DNA of 64,000 bases from CAVQJU01 sp963755195 (GTDB lineage: Bacteria; Acidobacteriota; Vicinamibacteria; Vicinamibacterales; CAVVIG01), in contig CAVWIZ010000001.1 in assembly GCA_963755195.1 (NCBI GenBank), positions 682,001 to 746,000 on the forward strand. The letters run 5' to 3'. Shown piece after piece: positions 52,101 through 60,502 of the stretch. The notes under the pieces are model-generated. The model was not told the origin of the DNA. It made no database searches and saw only the letters and a program-made list of their open reading frames with translations. Made by a program: the position numbers and the translations under genes. Numbering within the stretch: the stretch's first letter is position 1; every line of letters begins with the position of its first letter.

Positions 52101-53303
52101 CGGCAATCGATGGCGGGCGCGCTGTCCGGCGGCGTCCACGGCCGCGAGCAGAGACTCGATGCTCTGGACTGGCTGTGCCCCGATCGACACTCGTCGTGCC
52201 AAGTCGTCGAGCGTGTGGTTCGCGTGCAGGTCACGACCATGCAGCAGCACACCGTGAGGGCGTAAGTCCGTACCAACAGTGAGCTGCGCTGCAAGTTGCG
52301 TCTTGCCGCAACCCGCTGGCGCGAGAACCGCGACGACACGGGACGAAAACGCAGCCTCGACCTCGGCGAGCAGTCGCAACGTGTCACGACATCCCGCCAC
52401 GGCGTTCGTCGCATACAGCCCGGCTCTGTGATTCCCGGAACGCAGTCGTCGGGGGGCCGTTGCGACGTCGGGCGCAAGGATGCGTGGCTGTGAAGCGAGA
52501 TCGTCACGGAGCAGGTCGAGATCGCCATCGCGGATTCCAATAGCGAGTCGCTCGAGCGCACCGGCCGACTGCTTCGACGTATCGACAACGCTCGCCACTA
52601 GGGGCGCAAGGCCGGTGGGAACCGTTGGCGCACCTTCGACCAGTTGCCCCATGGAGCGCAGGTCTACGGCGAGCGCTGGGAGTTCACCCCACGAGCCTGA
52701 TTCCCCGAGCATGCGGCGCAGTTCGCGCTCAGCATCGACGACTTGGTGGACTTCAGGCCGCCACCTGGCTCGAATCGGGGCAACCGCCTGCCCATGCCAT
52801 TCCCGCAGAATCTCTGGCGTCAGCACGAGCTCGCCGAAGTAGGTGCCACGCAGAACGCCGGCCTGGCCCACGAGGAGATTGTCGACTTCGTCCGCTGTCC
52901 AGAGGTGCAAGGTCATCCTCGAAGAGATGCTCCTGAACCACTTTTGATCGCCACTAGTCAATGGGCGCCGTGTCCACAAGACCCAGTCCGTTACGCCGGC
53001 AATATGGGCCTCCGTCTTACGGATGCCTTCCTCGATCTTGCCTCGTCTGGTCGAACCTAACTCGCCGCTGGCTGGGAGGTCGTACCACTTACACTGCCAT
53101 CCCCACCAACGGTTCGGGTCTCCAAGAGCGCCACAATGTCGATCCAGTTTCAGATGAAACTCGACGCCCGGCTGATTCGCGAGAGCGCGAAGCACACCGT
53201 AGCTCCCGAAACTACTGCGAATGACGCCCCTGCAGAGCAGCTCGAAGTTCCTCTCGACGCTCCCTGGCAACTTGGCGAAGGCGTCCCAATTCAGTGCTGG
53301 CAT
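49185..53303 (-). CDS. Mrr-like nuclease - STAND NTPase (Avs-like candidate defence protein)
   Basis: 1,372 aa from ATG 53303 (GGAG 5 nt upstream); GTG 53324, overlapping the previous stop as GTGA, would add 7 residues. Residues ~1-140 look like a PD-(D/E)xK fold: VEFHLKLDRHCGALGDP, then WWGWQCKWYDL with the QxK motif. The NTPase core follows at ~325-470: Walker A LAPAGCGKTQLAAQL, Walker B LPVIIDGLNESEDPRAW and VLVCTLRPEF, the layout of STAND/NACHT ATPases. The remaining ~850 residues are large, mostly helical-looking and unrecognised (sensor region), ending in a Lys/Ala-rich tail (KKPSTKKVAKQAASKG). Nuclease-STAND proteins such as Avs2 and Avs4 detect phage proteins and cut DNA. The reading frame is intact. 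Confidence 0.8.
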   Translation of the reverse strand: MPALNWDAFAKLPGSVERNFELLCRGVIRSSFGSYGVLRALANQPGVEFHLKLDRHCGALGDPNRWWGWQCKWYDLPASGELGSTRRGKIEEGIRKTEAHIAGVTDWVLWTRRPLTSGDQKWFRSISSRMTLHLWTADEVDNLLVGQAGVLRGTYFGELVLTPEILREWHGQAVAPIRARWRPEVHQVVDAERELRRMLGESGSWGELPALAVDLRSMGQLVEGAPTVPTGLAPLVASVVDTSKQSAGALERLAIGIRDGDLDLLRDDLASQPRILAPDVATAPRRLRSGNHRAGLYATNAVAGCRDTLRLLAEVEAAFSSRVVAVLAPAGCGKTQLAAQLTVGTDLRPHGVLLHGRDLHANHTLDDLARRVSIGAQPVQSIESLLAAVDAAGQRARHRLPVIIDGLNESEDPRAWKPLLAALETTLAKYPYVVLVCTLRPEFADETLPDGTRRVEIEGYGDATIDAIRAHFRHYKIEATDASLPIGLLRHPLTLRLFCEVTNPTRQKVVGIDAMPGSLTALFDRYLDQVGDRIAELAPRTQRYYSQDVRAALTVVANALWDSRSRSIDSDELRRILGDDKRPWDQSLVRALEHEGVLLRMPSNGRGAYVPVYDRLGGHIIATALLVKYGQAGLETWIQEPSTMTLLAGDNYGGHPLADDVVYSLVGQIPRLFHSKQLWQLVDEPLRSRALRTAARLEAAYLDAATVDALLDLVRQRDPELLEQLWVVRGTASHPLNAEALDRVLRPMGVADRDLRWTEWLRRNQKKVIGDLERLERRWRQGETRAGDQLRARWVMWTLTSTIRRLRDQATRALYWFGRVAPEKLFELTIDALGVNDAYVGERMLAASYGVVMGHQQANGDFEVHLALFLDRLANALVDPSATAPTSHYLARLYARGIIAFAERFYPSSFPDRFRSTWSFGTPSPVSPIAKGDPRADEMDETLQMDFENYTLGGLFEDRSNYDTSHQGHQSAVAYVRGVAWLLGWRAGTFKELDSRIAENAFREEARGQRPRAERYGKKYGWIAFFMYAGILEAKGLLPDDGRRLSDVDIDPSFPEQPPADGDVSSPQAWLSPAVDNHERWIRENTTHVPRNLLVRGKIGEQHGPWVAVHGFVKAEDRVLGREVWAFISALVTSKQSVPRLVAALNASARPWRAHDVPSDHYTFAGEIPWHPGFAAGVLAETGPEHAYRDYVRVGTGDVEVEVLAHDYAWESYHSEMNRAGSARVPSRCFSALFDFRSAPQSFDQFLADGTRATVTLRGVDGLDGNVLYVREDLLRQYMGERAVVWLTFGERELRPYPPSPPQWLVDTQRQQGNAWREVLTEADLKQSVKPPGKKTAGQRHPASRGTAKKPSTKKVAKQAASKGAKRAGRKS

Positions 53304-53320
53304 GGCGACTCCGACACGGT

Positions 53321-53731
53321 TCACTTCCCCCGGCCGTGGGCAGTGTCCGGATGGTGGTGTGCGGAGTAAACCTCTATGCGGGCGCCTCGGAGAAACATGA
53401 CCTTGAGAAAGGCAGCAATGTCGAACTCATCAGTCGTGACGACGACTTTGTTGCCCTCGACCATCACCTTGACTTCATAGGCGAACTGCTCGAGTTCCCC
53501 TGGCCCAATCGACGCGACGTTCAGACGTCCCAGGAGGTCGAGCATCTCCGTGCCATATCGACCCGACGGGCTGCCCACCACGAGCGTTCCGTTGTTCTCG
53601 TCTTCCGCGACCCGCTTCGTGAGCGCGTCGATGATCTCTTTCGCCTTTTTTGCTTCGGTCGCGTTCTCGAAGTGGCCGATCATCACCAAATTGGCGGAAT
53701 GTTCGGAGCCGTGCTGGTACCAAATCTTCAT
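53321..53731 (-). CDS. DUF6375-like small protein
   Basis: 136 aa. ATG 53731 overlaps the radical SAM stop (ATGA). It begins MKIWYQHGSEHSANLVMIGH, which I recall as the opening of DUF6375 proteins, continues FENATEAKKAKEIIDALTKR and VSGSPSGRYG-like VVGSPSGRYGTEMLDLLGRL, and ends with a strand-rich part (FAYEVKVMVEGNKVVVTTDE). Function unknown. Its position between a radical SAM enzyme and a STAND NTPase, with overlaps on both sides, suggests it works with them, for example as the radical SAM substrate, a cofactor carrier or a regulatory subunit. Confidence 0.7.
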   Translation of the reverse strand: MKIWYQHGSEHSANLVMIGHFENATEAKKAKEIIDALTKRVAEDENNGTLVVGSPSGRYGTEMLDLLGRLNVASIGPGELEQFAYEVKVMVEGNKVVVTTDEFDIAAFLKVMFLRGARIEVYSAHHHPDTAHGRGK

Positions 53732-54672
53732 GTCTCGTTCTCCACGAGGTTGTGCGCAAGTCGGTCGAGCGCGATGAGCACGCCCTCAGCGCCGATCGGC
53801 ACGCCGGTCGCGTGGTATGAACTCGGCTTCAGCACACCCGTCGCGTCGACGTGCGCATAGGCGCGGAGACCTCGCTCTGTCGCGACCGGATCACAGGTGG
53901 GGAACCCCTCCGCGCTTCCCTCGTTGATGCAAAGCCTCATGCTTCCTCGATAGGCATCAACCCACCGTCGCAGGCCCTGCAAGGTGTCTCCGTCGGCCTC
54001 GGAGCATCGGCCGGTCGCCAACTGCGGGAGAAGGAGCAGCTCGCTGCTCCCGAGGTCGGCGGCGATGGCGCTCGCTCTATCGAGGTCCGGCAACGTGTGC
54101 TCGTTGACGACGAAATTGACGCCGAAGGTAGCGATGGTTCCGACGAGCTTTATGCGTTCGAGCAGGTCGTGGAAGGATCGTCGTCGGATGGACTCGTAGG
54201 TGTGGCCAACCCCATCCATGCTCACGCGGATGAAATGGACTGCCCCGCGAAGCTCATCGGCCATGGCCTGGTCTATGTGGTGCCCGTGCGTGGTGAACGT
54301 CACAGAGAGCTGCGTCTCGCGCGCCGCGTGCTGACATAGGCTGGCGAACTCAGGGTAGAGCGTCGGCTCACCGCCGCCAAAGCCGACTCCGAGGGTGCCG
54401 CTCGTATCAAGCTCGGTGAGCCAGCGCGTGACGACGTCGTAGCGAAGCTCGTCTCCGGACTTCGGGGCATAACAATGAGCGCAGGCCAAGTCGCACCGGT
54501 TCGTGAGTGCAATCGAGACTTGACGAGGCGCCCGCGAGTAGAGCGAGGCGGGAATAGGAATCTCGTCGAGCAGGACGTTCAGGCCGGTGGCACGGTTGAA
54601 TGCGTGGAGACCCGCTGGTCCACATCGCAACTTCCAAAGGCCAGTCCGGGGGCTCTTCGCTAGGGAGCTCAC
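53728..54672 (-). CDS. radical SAM enzyme
   Basis: About 314 aa from GTG 54672 (VSSLAKSPRTGLWKLRCGPA); the open frame extends to 54984 but the added codons are not protein-like. The iron-sulfur motif CxxxCxxC is at C60/C64/C67 in IALTNRCDLACAHCYAPKSG, the glycine-rich SAM motif is GVGFGGGEPTLYPEF, and 'HFIRVSMDGVGHTYESIRR' is typical of SPASM/MoaA-like peptide-modifying enzymes. Cys residues near the C-terminus (MRLCINEGSAEGFPTCDP) may bind an auxiliary cluster. It generates a 5'-deoxyadenosyl radical to modify a peptide, protein or nucleotide. First gene of the operon with DUF6375 and the STAND NTPase, stops and starts overlapping. Confidence 0.88.
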   Translation of the reverse strand: MSSLAKSPRTGLWKLRCGPAGLHAFNRATGLNVLLDEIPIPASLYSRAPRQVSIALTNRCDLACAHCYAPKSGDELRYDVVTRWLTELDTSGTLGVGFGGGEPTLYPEFASLCQHAARETQLSVTFTTHGHHIDQAMADELRGAVHFIRVSMDGVGHTYESIRRRSFHDLLERIKLVGTIATFGVNFVVNEHTLPDLDRASAIAADLGSSELLLLPQLATGRCSEADGDTLQGLRRWVDAYRGSMRLCINEGSAEGFPTCDPVATERGLRAYAHVDATGVLKPSSYHATGVPIGAEGVLIALDRLAHNLVENET

Positions 54673-54997
54673 GGAACTAATACACTCATCCGGTCGGCTT
54701 GAATGCTCTGTCGTGCCATTGTCGGCGCCGCGACCGCTCGCTACGATCTCTGTGCCATTAACGAACTGCCGCTCAGCCGCGAGCTGCGCGTTCGGTGCTA
54801 CTTTACTTGATCTCCGCGCCGCTCGTCCGCTGCCGCGCGGGCATCCCGGGCGTTTGGCTCCCGGACGCACTCGATTGCAAATGCCCCCACGCCCGACGCA
54901 ACCTCGCGTGGTTCTGGATCTTTCCGAGCCACACGCCTCCACCGACATCGTCCGATGCCAACACATCAGCGCCTCGAGCCGCATCCTGGCGTCGAAT

Positions 54998-55088
54998 CGC
55001 TAACGACAAGTCGTTAGCGTTCATCGGAGGTGACTCGGCGCGCGAGGCTGGACTGGTACTCCGATGCGGATGCCGAGTCACCTTCGAT
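54998..55088. repeat. two adjacent inverted repeats between the radical SAM operon and the IS91 element
   Basis: First, CGCTAACGAC-AA-GTCGTTAGCG at 54998-55019 has perfect 10-bp arms. Second, 17-bp arms with one mismatch at 55023-55039 and 55072-55088 (core GGTGACTCGGC / GCCGAGTCACC) enclose 32 nt. They lie 15 bp before the IS91-side 22-bp repeat. Possible recombination site or structured RNA; no T run follows. Confidence 0.6.
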
Positions 55089-55340
55089 AACGAGACTTGA
55101 AGGAAGCCGCTGGCGCGGCGGCCGGCTATGGAGCTGGAATAGGGATCTTCGGGCGTGGAGGGTGGTCGATTGCCGGGCCGTCGGCGCGCGAGCGGCGGCG
55201 GCACGGCTCCCGGCGCGGGGCGTGTGCGGGCCCGACGCCCGTTGCGACGGGCCTCGCGGTCACGGATCGAGACACACGGTCCCCGATACGTGGGCGGCCA
55301 CGTCGACGAGGACGCCGGTCGAGACGAGGGCGCGTGACGC

Positions 55341-56535
55341 TCATGAGGTATCGAAGCCGAGCGTGATCGTGGCGAGGTGGAGCGCCGAGAGGATCGGGCC
55401 GACGATCATCGCCGCTCCGCAGCGGGGACAGGCCCATGTCGCCCGGGGCGCCGGCTCGGTGGTGGGCGTCGCGGTCGCAGCCGTGGGCGCGGCCGTCATC
55501 GCCGGTGTGGCGAGCACGGTGCGCGCGAGCGCCACCCGGGCCACGCGACAGGTGTTGGCGAGAAATCCCGACTGGCGGATGCGGACGAAGCCGCGCGGGA
55601 GGATGTGCTGGACGAAGCGGCGCAGAAACTCCATCGCCGACAGCGTCATCGTGCGAGGATCGGTTCTCGTGCGCGTAGTCCTTCCATTGAAACGTGACCC
55701 GGTCGCCATCGAAGGCGAGCAGCCGGTGATTGCTGATCGCCACGCGATGGGTGTAGCGCCCGAGATACCGCAGGACGGCTGACGCGCCGCCGAAGGCCGG
55801 CTTCGCGTAGACGACCCAGTCGGTCTCGAAGAGCGCGTCGACGAAGGCGTGCCACTGCGCCGGGTCGCGCAGGTGCTCGGTGGCGCCGGCGAGGTCGAGT
55901 TCGTTCCGGTCGTACGCGCGTCGTAACGCCTCGACAAACTTCCCGCGAAAGACCCGACTGAGCACCTTCACGGGCAGGAAGAAGCCCGCGTACTTCGGAT
56001 GAATCCAGCGCTGGTGATCGGGCGAGAGCCCACCGGCCGGCACGACGCAATGCACGTGCGGATGGCGGACCAGCGTCTGGCCCCACGTGTGGAGGATGCT
56101 GAGCACGCCGATCTCCGCGCCGAGATGCCGCGGGTCGGCCGCGACCTCGCGGAGGGTGGCCGCGCTCGCTGCGAAGAGCCACGTGTACAGACGGGCACTG
56201 TTCCGATAGGCCAGCGGCAGCAGCGCATGCGGCAGCGTGAAGACGACGTGCACATACGGCACGTCGAGCAGATCTCGCTCGCGGGCGGCGAGCCAGCGCT
56301 CGCGCGCCTGCGCCTGACACTTCGGACAGTGCCGATTGCGACACGAGTTATAGGAGATGGCCTGATGCCCGCAGGCGTCACACCGATCGAGATGCCCGCC
56401 GAGCGCCGCGGTCCGACAGCGCGCGATCGCGCGCAGGACCGATCGCTGCTGCACACTCAGCCACGGATGCTGCTCGAGGAAGGTGTCACCCTGCGCGTGA
56501 AGGATATCGGCCACCTCCACGGCAGGCCGGCTCAT
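55341..56535 (-). CDS. IS91-family transposase (HUH/Y2), one frameshift
   Basis: ATG 56535 (MSRPAVEVADILHAQGDTFL) overlaps the recombinase stop. The N-terminal zinc-binding domain is HLDRCDACGHQAISYNSCRN followed by RHCPKCQAQARERWL. The HUH motif is VRHPHVHCVVPAGGLSPD, and the conserved Tyr region is YLGRYTHRVAISNHRLLAFD followed by FQWKDYAHEN. Near 55660 the frame changes, and the other frame gives the normal end (MEFLRRFVQHILPRGFVRIR, then ACPRCGAAMIVGPI with a last Cys pair) to TGA 55343-55341. About 398 aa. It transposes by rolling-circle replication. Confidence 0.9.
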
Positions 56536-57437
56536 GACTGCGGCGGTTTGCGGAGCAGGCGCGACCGCGGCAGGACCACCGGCGTCGGGACCTGCAAGTG
56601 CTCGAGCGGATTGGGCGCCGCCTGCAAGTGGCGCGGCGACAGGTGGAGATAGACCGTCGTGTGCGTCAGATCCGCGTGGCCCAGCAGCACTTGGATCGTG
56701 CGCAGGTCCGCGCCGGCCTCCAGCAGGTGCGTCGCGTACGAATGACGCAACGTGTGCGGACTGACGCGACGGTCGATGCCGGCCGCGCGCGCGGCGAATC
56801 GCACGGCCTCCCAGACGACCTTCGACGTGAGGGGCCGGTCGGTGCGCCAGCCGTCCTGCGTGCCGGGAAAGAGGTACGTCTGCGGGCGCATCCAGCGGTA
56901 GTACTCGCGCAGCGCCGCGAGCAAGGTCGGACTGAGCGGCACCTCGCGGCCGTGTCCGCCCTTGCCCCGTTCGACGCGCACCACCATCCGTTGGCTGTCG
57001 ATGTCGCCGACCTTCAGCTGCAAGAGCTCGCTGCGTCGGAGCCCCGTGCCGTACAGCATCAGGAGCATCGTGCGGTGATAGAGATTCTTCGCGCCGGCGA
57101 TCAAGCGGCGGACTTCGTCGGGACTCAGGACGGTGGGCAGCCGTCGGTGTCGCTTCGGGGTCGGGAGATCCTCCTTCAGCTCGCGCCGCTTGAGCACGCG
57201 GACAAAGAAGAAGCGCAGGGCCGCGACATGGAGGCCCACGGTCCCCACGGCCAGCTTCTTCTCTTCGAACAAATAGGCTTGATAGCGCCGGAGCGCGTCA
57301 GGGCCGAGCCGATCGATCCGCCGGCGCCGGTGATACTGCTCGCAGGTGGCGAGCGCGTGCACGTAGCTGCGAATCGTGGTCGGCGAGTAATTGCGCCGGA
57401 CCATTTCCTCGCGTAGGCATTGCTGGAATGTCGTCAC
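56532..57437 (-). CDS. tyrosine recombinase of the IS91-type element
   Basis: 301 aa, ATG 57437. The N-terminal SAM-like core-binding domain (REEMVRRNYSPTTIRSYVHA) is followed by the catalytic domain with Arg in LYGTGLRRSELLQLKVGDID, Lys in VRVERGKGGHGREVPLSPT, HxxR in VSPHTLRHSYATHLLEAGAD, His in VLLGHADLTHT and the nucleophile in TTVYLHLSPRHL. This is a complete XerC/D-like integrase. Paired genes of this type directly upstream of IS91-family transposases are a known subgroup. The stop overlaps the transposase start (ATGA). Confidence 0.92.
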   Translation of the reverse strand: MTTFQQCLREEMVRRNYSPTTIRSYVHALATCEQYHRRRRIDRLGPDALRRYQAYLFEEKKLAVGTVGLHVAALRFFFVRVLKRRELKEDLPTPKRHRRLPTVLSPDEVRRLIAGAKNLYHRTMLLMLYGTGLRRSELLQLKVGDIDSQRMVVRVERGKGGHGREVPLSPTLLAALREYYRWMRPQTYLFPGTQDGWRTDRPLTSKVVWEAVRFAARAAGIDRRVSPHTLRHSYATHLLEAGADLRTIQVLLGHADLTHTTVYLHLSPRHLQAAPNPLEHLQVPTPVVLPRSRLLRKPPQS

Positions 57438-57520
57438 AGGTCGTACCTCCTGTGACGCACCCTACGCCCTTCGTCCTACGAATCACCCGGCTGCCCGTCG
57501 GCCGCCGCGCCAGCGGCTTC

Positions 57521-57965
57521 GTTCTAGTCGCGAAGTGTTTACCGACTCGGCCCGCGCTGCAGCAGGCAACGGCCTGTGAACAAGTCCCCGTCTAAGTAGC
57601 CGCGCGGCAAACGGCACCCGTTCGACTTGGGACAATCCCGCGACTCGGCTCGGAGCCCGTTTCCGCCAGCGATCTGTTACGAATCGGCCCGCGCCCGAGA
57701 GCTGGGACAATCATCCGTTTCCTGAGCCAATTTCGCAGGTCGTGAACTGTGACCGCGTCGGCCTATTCGGCAGGGCGTCCGCAGCGACTCGAGCCCGCTG
57801 TTGAGCGTCCTCAAAGAGGTCGAGGCCGCAGATGACAGATGGCCATCCGTGGCCGCGGGGCTTTGCGATGGTTCCCACTGAAAAAGCTGAAATCTATCGC
57901 AGGTCTATTCAGCCAAAATCTTGCACGTAGCTCGATGTGGTAAGGCTCGGCGGTCCTTTCGCTAT
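57521..57965. other. intergenic region right of the IS91 element
   Basis: About 445 bp without a supported gene. It contains short imperfect direct repeats: a 'CGGCCCGCGC' unit at about 57551 and 57685, and a 'TGGGACAATC' unit at about 57629 and 57703. These could be remnants of an insertion-sequence end. Nothing else recognised. Confidence 0.45.
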
Positions 57966-58547
57966 CTAGCGCACCGATCGCTTCGCCTTCGGGTGCCTCC
58001 GTTGCATTTTCTGGAAGTGCTCATTGTGGTCCTGCGGCGCCCAGAGCAGACGCTCGATCTGCCCTTCCGTCCAGCGCAGCGGCCGCGGGTTCGCCGGCGG
58101 CATCGGGAAGTCCGGCTCCCTGATCGCGCGGCGCAAGGCCGACGGCGTCGTGCGCAGGATCGCGGCAACCTTGTCGACGCCGAGCGCCGGCTTCTCGCCT
58201 TCAAGCGGCGTCACGCGATAGCGCTCACCATGCGGCGGCGCGAACTTCCACCACGGCGGGCGGCTGCGCCCGCGCTTGCCCTTCGTCAGCTCCTCCAGCG
58301 GCGACTTGAAGCTGCGGTAGTACTCGCTTGAGTCCTGCGCGAGGAACCAGGCGACGACGCAGCCGCTGACCCGGATCTGCCGGTCCAGCATCGGGAGCGG
58401 CGGGAACGGGATGAACTCCGGGAACTTCCGCCACAGGCGCATTTCGCGGCTCGTCAGCCTGAAGATGGCGATGAGGTCGTCCTCAAGGCACACGGCCGGA
58501 ATCTCGTCGACGGACTTCACGACTGCGGCCGTCACTGGTTCCACCAT
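57966..58547 (-). CDS. unknown protein with C-terminal helix-turn-helix-like region
   Basis: 193 aa from ATG 58547 (MVEPVTAAVVKSVDEIPAVC). The first half (DDLIAIFRLTSREMRLWRKF, IRVSGCVVAWFLAQDSSEYY) resembles an excisionase/AlpA-type winged helix. The C-terminal region (LGVDKVAAILRTTPSALRRA, PRPLRWTEGQIERLLWAP) looks like a second DNA-binding helix pair of the MerR/AlpA kind. No named family recognised. It overlaps the end of the upstream gene by 16 nt, so the pair is probably co-expressed and may be element regulators. Confidence 0.6.
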   Translation of the reverse strand: MVEPVTAAVVKSVDEIPAVCLEDDLIAIFRLTSREMRLWRKFPEFIPFPPLPMLDRQIRVSGCVVAWFLAQDSSEYYRSFKSPLEELTKGKRGRSRPPWWKFAPPHGERYRVTPLEGEKPALGVDKVAAILRTTPSALRRAIREPDFPMPPANPRPLRWTEGQIERLLWAPQDHNEHFQKMQRRHPKAKRSVR

Positions 58548-58936
58548 CGCGTCCTGAAGCGCGCCGCGTAAGGGTGCTCCTGCTGCGCCGACCCATGCGG
58601 CGGGCAGTGGAATGGGCAATGGCAGCAGCGCGGCAGCTCCCATTCGAGCAGCGTCTGCCGGTAGCGCTCGTCCTCGTCCAGCGCGATGAATTTCAGCACC
58701 TCCACTTTCGAGAAGGTGAAGCCGCGCGGATCGATCTGGTTGCGTCCGACGTAGCGCTTCCTCCCGCGCGGCGAGTAGCCGTGATACGGCAGGTGCCGGA
58801 TCGGGAAGCTGCCTTCCTGCACAAGCTGCCAGGCGCGCGATTCCGGGATGCCGGTCGCCGCGAGCATCTCGCTCCACAGCACGACGAGCGGCAGGTCCTC
58901 CGGCGCGAGCGTGACCTTTCTCCAACGCTGGGACAT
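58532..58936 (-). CDS. unknown protein with AlpA-like and Cys/His motifs
   Basis: 134 aa from ATG 58936 (MSQRWRKVTLAPEDLPLVVL). The segment SRAWQLVQEGSFPIRHLPYH and RGRKRYVGRNQIDPRGF fits a small winged helix of the excisionase type. A Cys/His cluster (PRCCHCPFHCPPH) may bind a metal. No family recognised. It is divergent from the gene at 58994 with 57 bp between starts, and its 3' end overlaps the gene at 57966-58547. Confidence 0.55.
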   Translation of the reverse strand: MSQRWRKVTLAPEDLPLVVLWSEMLAATGIPESRAWQLVQEGSFPIRHLPYHGYSPRGRKRYVGRNQIDPRGFTFSKVEVLKFIALDEDERYRQTLLEWELPRCCHCPFHCPPHGSAQQEHPYAARFRTRWWNQ

Positions 58937-58993
58937 GGGCCGCAACGATAGCCATTGGCCGCAAGGCGGCGCAAACGGGGATACTCGTGCGCC

Positions 58994-60324
58994 ATGCGCA
59001 TCACACGCGAGGAGCTGTACAAGGAAATCTGGAGCGAGCCGGCGACGAAGCTCGCGCAGCGCTACGACGTCTCATCGAGCTATCTCGCGCGCGTGTGCGA
59101 GGGGCTGAACGTCCCGCACCCGCCGCGCGGCTACTGGGCGCGGAAGGCCGCCGGCGAGAAGATGCCGATCCCGCCGCTGCCGCCCGCCGGCCCCGGCGAT
59201 CCGCTCTCCTGGGAGAAGGGCGTCGCCGTTCTGGAACGGCTGCCGCCGCTCGAACTGCCGCCGCGTCAACCGAAGTCCAAGGGCAAGGCCGCGCCGCCGC
59301 AGCGGCCGGCTCATCACCCGCTGGTCACGGCATGGCGCGGCTTTCTCGAGGAAGCCGCGCCGACGGAAACCGGCTACATGATGCCGCGCAAGAAGAACGT
59401 GCTCGACGCCTTCGTCACGAAGGCGATGATCCGCGGCGCGGCGGAAGCGCTCGACGCGATCCTGATCGAGCTCGAGATGCGCGGCCACCGGGTGCAGCTC
59501 TCGCCCGACTACTACACCACCGGCCGCCGGTCGATGTCGCGCAGCGCCCGATCAGGGATCAGTACAACCGGCGTCCCAATGAATGGCAGCCAGGACGGCC
59601 GACGATCGCGTACGTGCAGAACGCGCTGATCGGCCTGACCTTGTTCGAGCTGACCGAGCATGTGCGCGTACGCCGTACGGGCGCGGACCGTTACGTCCGC
59701 ATCAGCGACCTGCCGCCGGTGCGGCGCTATGCGCCGCAGTCGCCCGACGAGGCCGACGAAACCCGCGACATGCCGACGGGACGATTCGTCCTGAGGGCCT
59801 ATTCACCGCGCCATGACACCGCGTGGCAGCACGAATGGACGGAGAGCCAGAAGGGCGAGTTCGTCACGATGGCGAAGGCGATCGCCGACGCGCTCGAAGA
59901 GGCCGCGCCGATCCTCGTGAAGCAGGTCGCAGGACGCCGAGCAGCGCGAGCGCGAGCGGCAGGCGCAGGCTGAAGATCGAACGCCGCCGCCGTCAGGCGC
60001 GCGAACGGGCCGAGGCGCGGCAGCGGGCACGGCAGGCGGCGAAGGAAGAACTGCGCTCGATCGTCAAGGCGTGGAACGACGCCTTCGCGCTCGAGGCGTT
60101 CTTCACCGAACTCTCCCGCCGCGCGTCGGCACTCGACGGAGACGAACGCGCGAACCTTGAGGCGCGCATTCAGACGGCGCGCGAGCTGGCAGGAGGCCAG
60201 GATGCCGTGGACCGCTTCCTGAAATGGAAGCTGCCTCCCGGCAGCGAGGCGGAGGACGAAGACGCTCGTCGCCGATGAAGCCGGCGACGACGTCGACGAC
60301 GACCTCGTCGATGAAGACGATTGA
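58994..60324 (+). CDS. unknown conserved-type protein with N-terminal helix-turn-helix, frameshifted
   Basis: ATG 58994 (MRITREELYKEIWSEPATKL). The start AQRYDVSSSYLARVCEGLNV then PHPPRGYWARKAAGEK is a recognisable opening shared by a widespread family of hypothetical proteins on mobile elements ('TREELYexvW ... GYWAkkxAG'), probably a helix-turn-helix. The frame changes at about 59530 (to IAYVQNALIGLTLFELTEHV), 59935 (to an Arg/Glu-rich coiled coil, ELRSIVKAWNDAFALEAFF) and about 60260 (to an acidic tail DDVDDDLVDEDD, stop at 60322-60324). About 440 aa. Function unknown. Confidence 0.6.
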
Positions 60325-60456
60325 CGCCGGCCGGCCGAGTTCTTCCTGTCGTGCGCCCGGGACTGGCCACGAAGGTAGTTGTCGCCGTCCTGGATGCGGC
60401 TGTCCCTGCCATGCTCGACGCCCGCGACCACTGGTACTCTCAAGAAAGCTGGAGTA

Positions 60457-60462
60457 TAATTT
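60457..60462 (+). promoter_or_regulatory. -10 box upstream of the sce7726-like gene
   Basis: Perfect TATAAT at 60457-60462, about 40 bp before the likely start at 60503. No good -35 is seen at the usual distance (CTGGTA region). A run of nine C lies between box and gene. Confidence 0.45.
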
Positions 60463-60502
60463 CGACCCGCTGTGCGCAATCTTCCCCCCCCCGGTACCGG
60501 CT

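Larger units (their letters stand above)
55103..57520 (-). mobile_element. IS91-family element with tyrosine recombinase, bounded by 22-bp inverted repeats
   Basis: A 22-bp perfect inverted repeat (starts GAAGCCGCTGGCGCGG) lies at 55103-55124 and, as the complement, at 57499-57520. It encloses exactly two overlapping genes, a tyrosine recombinase and an IS91-type HUH transposase. The base sequence next to the right repeat is GTTC, the tetranucleotide typical of IS91 target sites. The left repeat is preceded by CTTGAAG. Between 55125 and the transposase stop (55341) there is only non-coding sequence. Confidence 0.7.
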
